DNA from: Erysipelotrichaceae bacterium
GTDB lineage: Bacteria > Bacillota_I > Bacilli_A > Erysipelotrichales > Erysipelotrichaceae
Reading direction: 5' to 3'
DNA: 9,037 nucleotides
Assembly (NCBI GenBank): GCA_024681275.1
Contig: JAILBD010000155.1
Coordinates: 1-9,037 of the forward strand
Within the stretch, counting starts at the first letter, position 1, and each line of letters opens with the position of its first letter. Of the stretch, positions 6,220 to 9,037 are shown piece after piece. Both the position numbers and the translations under genes were made by a program. Below the pieces are notes generated by a model that was given only the letters and a program-made list of their open reading frames with translations, was not told the origin of the DNA and searched no databases.

Positions 6220-6479
6220 AAACTGATTTTCTGAAAGTATCCCATCATGGTTCCCGAAGCGCAAGCAGCGACTATTTCATATCTCGTCTGCTTCCAGAAA
6301 TGGCAGTCATCTCAACATCAGGACTTTATGGCCACCCTCATCAGGAAGTACTGGATACATTGGATCGCTATCACATCAGCTATTATTTGACCAGTCGATC
6401 CGGAAGCATTTCAGTATTTATTTCTTCCTTGTTCTCGTTTGTCAAAACGGCAAAAAACGAATTTGTTATAATGAGGTAG
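6216..6479 (+). CDS. comEC: ComEC C-terminal fragment (end of the metallo-beta-lactamase-like domain)
   Basis: This 87-residue frame carries the rest of the ComEC hydrolase domain: KTDFLKVSHHGSRSASSDYF with the conserved HHGS (10-13), then the STSGLYGHPHQEVLDTL block and a final TSRSGSISV strand. It is in the same numerical frame as 4650-6188 but is separated from it by TAA 6186-6188 and a linker that reads in another frame. ATG 6216 is therefore probably internal to an ancestral comEC and not an original start. It could act as a restart, because it overlaps the linker's stop as ATGA, but no ribosome binding site precedes it. The last bases contain an extended -10 box, and the TAG 6477-6479 directly abuts holA. 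It is clearly ComEC by sequence; whether it is made as a separate polypeptide is unknown. Confidence 0.75.
   Translation: MKTDFLKVSHHGSRSASSDYFISRLLPEMAVISTSGLYGHPHQEVLDTLDRYHISYYLTSRSGSISVFISSLFSFVKTAKNEFVIMR
6464..6472 (+). promoter_or_regulatory. Candidate extended -10 promoter element for holA
   Basis: TGTTATAAT is a full TATAAT (6467-6472) with the TG of an extended -10 one base upstream. TTGTCA at 6439-6444 resembles a -35 box, but its 22-base spacing is too long to help. Transcription would start about 7-8 bases downstream, at the ATG of holA (6480). The motif is seen; promoter activity is inferred, and chance matches are possible in AT-rich DNA. Confidence 0.35.
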
Positions 6480-7424
6480 ATGATATATATCATACAGGGG
6501 CAGGAAGAGCTCTTTATCAGACAGAGACTGGATCAGATCATTCAGAGAAACGAAGGAGAGATCTTTCGTTTTGATGGTTCTGACAAAGATTTTACGATCT
6601 CTGCAATGCTGGAAGCGTGTCAGGGGAATTCGCTTTTTTCTTCAGGTTCCATCGTTCTGATACAGAATCCGTACTTTTTATGTAAAAAGATCGATGAAAA
6701 AAGCAGTAATGAACTGCTGGCTTATATTGGAAATCCGGTCTTCGAATGTCAGCTCGTCTTGTATACCTTTCTGAATAACTTTAATCAGCGGCTGAAGATC
6801 TATAAACAGATAGCGGAGAATGCTCAGGTCATCACTTTAAATTCATACGATCATAAAAACTTCAACACCTATATGCGATCCAGGATCATCGAAGAGAAAC
6901 TGTCCATGGATAATGATGCCATATATCTGCTTGGCAACCTCTGCAAAAGGAACGCGACGCTGCTGAATCAGAATCTGGAGATCCTGAAGCTATATCCTGA
7001 AAAGATCGACAGTAAAGCTGTAAGCCGGCTATGTACTGCTTCCGATGAGAATGACAGTTTCGAACTGATCAACGCTTTAACAGGAAAAGATGTGAGCAAG
7101 GCGGTCAGCATTGAGAGAAAGATGCTGAATGAAAATGATTCCGTACTAAGTCTGCTCGGCCTCCTTTCTAATCAGCTCCGTTTCCTTTACGAGATCGCAT
7201 ACTATCAAGGTATCGGCAAAAAGAGGAATGAGATCCTGGAACTGACCGGGATCAATGAATACAGGCTGAATAAAGCGAACGAATCGCTTCAGAAACTGAA
7301 TAAGGAAAAGATCATGGAAATGCTCGCAAAGCTTTCTGATCTTGATGTCAAATGTAAATCCGATAATTCGATCCCGGGCAACACAAGATTTGAACTGTTC
7401 ATATTAGAACTTCTGAAAGGATAG
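6480..7424 (+). CDS. holA: DNA polymerase III delta subunit (clamp loader)
   Basis: The delta subunit is part of the clamp loader and opens the sliding clamp ring during replication. The product is 314 residues, slightly short for a family of about 330-345. The start MIYIIQGQEELFIRQRL matches the usual opening (MIY-x-x-x-G-x-x), followed by GEIFRFDG, the CQGNSLFSSGSIVLI strand and helix, and the C-terminal DSFELINAL and LLSNQLRFLYEIA helices typical of HolA collar domains. No Walker A motif is present, as is normal for delta. It lies directly after comEC, an order common in Bacillota. ATG 6480 follows the comEC stop with no gap; GAGG at 6473-6476 is only 3 bases away, too close for a normal site. 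Translation may rely on coupling or on a leaderless message from the -10 box at 6464-6472. The gene normally found next, rpsT, is not here. Confidence 0.93.
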   Translation: MIYIIQGQEELFIRQRLDQIIQRNEGEIFRFDGSDKDFTISAMLEACQGNSLFSSGSIVLIQNPYFLCKKIDEKSSNELLAYIGNPVFECQLVLYTFLNNFNQRLKIYKQIAENAQVITLNSYDHKNFNTYMRSRIIEEKLSMDNDAIYLLGNLCKRNATLLNQNLEILKLYPEKIDSKAVSRLCTASDENDSFELINALTGKDVSKAVSIERKMLNENDSVLSLLGLLSNQLRFLYEIAYYQGIGKKRNEILELTGINEYRLNKANESLQKLNKEKIMEMLAKLSDLDVKCKSDNSIPGNTRFELFILELLKG

Positions 7425-7428
7425 ATCT

Positions 7429-8607
7429 ATGCAGGCAATCAAACAGTTATACAGAATAGGCCATGGGCCTTCAAGTTCGCATACGATCGCACCTTACCGC
7501 ATCGCTAAGGCATACAGAGAACAGTTTCCTGACTGTGATTCCTATCATATTGAACTAGGCGGCTCATTGGCCATGACAGCGGAAGGGCACGGAACGCTCA
7601 GCATCATAAAAGAAGCTTTGGGATGTGAAGAGATCACTTTTGATTTTGACAAAACAACGAAAGAAAACAATATGTTCATTCAGGGCTTCGATCGTAATGT
7701 TCCTATGAAACTTTGGCACGGAAAGTCTCTGGGCGGTGGTGCGGTCAAGGTAGAAGAACATGATCTGGGCGATGAAAAAAAGGTCTACAATGAAGAGAAT
7801 TTCGAACAGATCAAAAGATACCTGAAAGAGAATGACTGCGGTCTGCTCGATTATGTATACGCTCATGAAAAAGATCTGAAGGATCATTTGAAAGAATGCC
7901 TACAGGTCATGTTTGATACTGTGGAAAAAGGGCTGAACAGTGAAGGCTTGCTGAATGAGGAACTGCAGTATCGCAGGATCGCCAAAAAACTGTATGAAAA
8001 GGCAAAAGATAAAAAAGACTTTCTGGTCGCTTATTCGTACGCAGCCTGTGAAGAGAATGCAGCCGGAGGTATGATGTGTACTGCACCGACTCTGGGAGCC
8101 TGCGGGATCATGACTTCACTGATGTATTATCTGCGCTTCAATGAAGGCTATGATATTGACAGACTTTGCGACATGTTGAGTATTGGCGGTGTTTTCGGAA
8201 ACTGCATCAAGAACAATGCTTCGATCGCCGGATCTACCGGTGGATGTCAGGCCGAAGTGGGGACAGCATGCGCAATGGCTTCCGCAGCGCTTGCTTTTGA
8301 CGATGGGGGAGATCTGCAGACGATCGAATATGCCGCGGAGATGGGCATTGAACATTTCTTGGGTCTCACCTGTGATCCGGTCCTTGGCTACGTCATCATT
8401 CCATGCATAGAAAGAAATGCGGTCTCGATCCTGAGATCTTACGATTGTGCATATCTGGCAAAACAGTTTCGTAATATCAAGACGAATGCAATCAGCTTCG
8501 ATCATGTCGTTCATGCGATGAACTATACTGGAAACAAGCTCGCTATCGAACTGAAGGAAACGTCTTTGGGTGGACTTTCTTTGGAGTACAGATATGAGAA
8601 AAATTGA
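7429..8607 (+). CDS. sdaA: L-serine dehydratase, iron-sulfur dependent, single chain (beta-alpha fusion)
   Basis: This enzyme deaminates L-serine to pyruvate and ammonia with a [4Fe-4S] cluster. The 392-residue protein joins a beta domain (GPSSSHTIAPYRIA near 13-26, GSLAMTAEGHGTLSII near 45-60, KSLGGGAVKV near 98-107) to an alpha domain (TAPTLGACGIMTSLM, NASIAGSTGGCQAEVG, LTCDPVLGYVIIPCIERN). Cys273, Cys315 and Cys326 are spaced 42 and 11 apart, matching the cluster ligands Cys343, Cys385 and Cys396 known in the Legionella enzyme. Many Bacillota split the enzyme into two chains (SdaAA and SdaAB), while E. coli-type single chains are near 455 residues. This is a compact fused form, shorter mainly in the beta domain. 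AAAGGA at 7416-7421 serves ATG 7429, 4 bases after holA. It overlaps the next gene by 14 bases. Function is confident; the symbol follows single-chain usage. Confidence 0.94.
   Translation: MQAIKQLYRIGHGPSSSHTIAPYRIAKAYREQFPDCDSYHIELGGSLAMTAEGHGTLSIIKEALGCEEITFDFDKTTKENNMFIQGFDRNVPMKLWHGKSLGGGAVKVEEHDLGDEKKVYNEENFEQIKRYLKENDCGLLDYVYAHEKDLKDHLKECLQVMFDTVEKGLNSEGLLNEELQYRRIAKKLYEKAKDKKDFLVAYSYAACEENAAGGMMCTAPTLGACGIMTSLMYYLRFNEGYDIDRLCDMLSIGGVFGNCIKNNASIAGSTGGCQAEVGTACAMASAALAFDDGGDLQTIEYAAEMGIEHFLGLTCDPVLGYVIIPCIERNAVSILRSYDCAYLAKQFRNIKTNAISFDHVVHAMNYTGNKLAIELKETSLGGLSLEYRYEKN
8583..8586 (+). promoter_or_regulatory. Ribosome binding site of the U32 gene
   Basis: GGAG lies inside the end of the serine dehydratase gene, 7 bases before ATG 8594. 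It supports that start and the 14-base gene overlap. Confidence 0.65.
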
Positions 8608-9037
8608 ATTGCTTTCTCCTGCCGGTAATTTTGAATGTCTGAAAGCAGCCGTCAACAATGGCGCGAACGCGGTATATCTTGGAGGGAAGAACTTTTCTGC
8701 AAGGGCGTTTGCCGGAAATTTCGACAGAGATGAACTGAAGGAAGCAGTCAAATATGCTCATCTTAGGAATGTGCGAGTTTTCGTCACTTTGAATACTTTA
8801 TTGACGGAAGCGGAATTTGAGAATGCATTAAAGTCCGCGGAATATTATTATCAGAGTGATGTTGATGCCTTGCTGATACAGGATCTTGGTGTGTATTATG
8901 AACTGAAAAAGAGATATCCGGATTTCGAACTGCACTGTTCTACACAGATGCATGTCCATAATCTCGAAGGTGTCAGAACAGCAAAAAAACTGGGTTTCAA
9001 ACGTGTCGTTTTAGCCAGGGAATCCACTTTGGAACTG
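8594..9037 (+). CDS. U32 family peptidase-like protein, 5' part (probable tRNA or rRNA hydroxylation protein)
   Basis: The frame from ATG 8594 stays open to the window edge, giving 148 residues without a stop. The start MRKIELLSPAGNFECLKAAV and the block GANAVYLGGKNFSARAFAGNF are hallmarks of U32 family proteins (YrrN, YrrO, YhbU, RlhA and TrhP type). VFVTLNTLL, DALLIQDLGV and LHCSTQMHVHN follow in the usual order of the TIM-barrel-like N-terminal half. The family is named for collagenase-like peptidases, but several members are now known to support hydroxylation of tRNA U34 or 23S rRNA; I expect an RNA-modification role here. The cysteine-rich C-terminal region that would help separate subtypes is outside the window. 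In B. subtilis two such genes lie beside udk and greA; here the gene is about 7 kb away, after the serine dehydratase. The subtype remains open. Confidence 0.92.
   Translation, partial: MRKIELLSPAGNFECLKAAVNNGANAVYLGGKNFSARAFAGNFDRDELKEAVKYAHLRNVRVFVTLNTLLTEAEFENALKSAEYYYQSDVDALLIQDLGVYYELKKRYPDFELHCSTQMHVHNLEGVRTAKKLGFKRVVLARESTLEL

Noticed and set aside
8116..8751. Minus-strand open frame of 211 codons across the serine dehydratase and U32 genes
   Set aside because: It lies opposite two strongly supported genes, crosses their junction, has no ribosome binding site and shows no recognisable motif. It is a mirror of plus-strand codon bias.

Overview
The window is a dense, entirely plus-strand stretch of low-to-moderate GC Bacillota (Firmicutes) chromosome. 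Strong GGAGG-type ribosome binding sites, the udk-greA and comEA-comEC-holA gene orders, a SpaA/Cna-B type surface protein and U32 family proteins all point there. The style of MltG and of the surface protein suggests an Erysipelotrichia-like gut anaerobe, but that placement is inference. No gene-free stretch exceeds about 55 bases, and I see no RNA genes, transposases, CRISPR arrays or attachment sites.

Layout. Bases 2-1728 hold the 3' part of mltG (peptidoglycan terminase), then udk (uridine kinase) and greA (transcript cleavage factor), ending in a hairpin plus T-tract. Bases 1781-4253 hold two exported proteins: an unrecognised 207-residue membrane-anchored protein, and a 601-residue adhesin-like protein with a short Cys-Gln thioester domain, two Cna-B/SpaA-like domains and an incomplete sorting signal. 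Bases 4238-6479 hold the DNA-uptake genes comEA and comEC; comEC is broken twice near its end. Bases 6480-9037 hold holA (DNA polymerase III delta), a single-chain iron-sulfur L-serine dehydratase, and the first 148 codons of a U32 family protein that runs off the edge.

How the parts fit. From comEA onward the genes overlap or abut (59-base overlap, zero gap, 4-base gap, 14-base overlap), so they look like one co-translated unit. The adhesin gene overlaps comEA by 16 bases, so surface-protein and competence transcription are probably linked. In Bacillus subtilis the mltG, U32, udk and greA genes lie together. Here the U32 gene sits about 7 kb downstream of greA, beyond the surface, competence, holA and serine dehydratase genes.

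Points that stand out: the greA hairpin carries the next gene's ribosome binding site; a similar spacer sequence lies on both sides of the 207-residue gene; the adhesin stops exactly after IPKTCIGD while its hydrophobic tail persists past the stop; comEC leaves and regains its frame within about 40 bases; an extended -10 box sits where it could give a leaderless holA message; and GATC is several-fold over-represented throughout.
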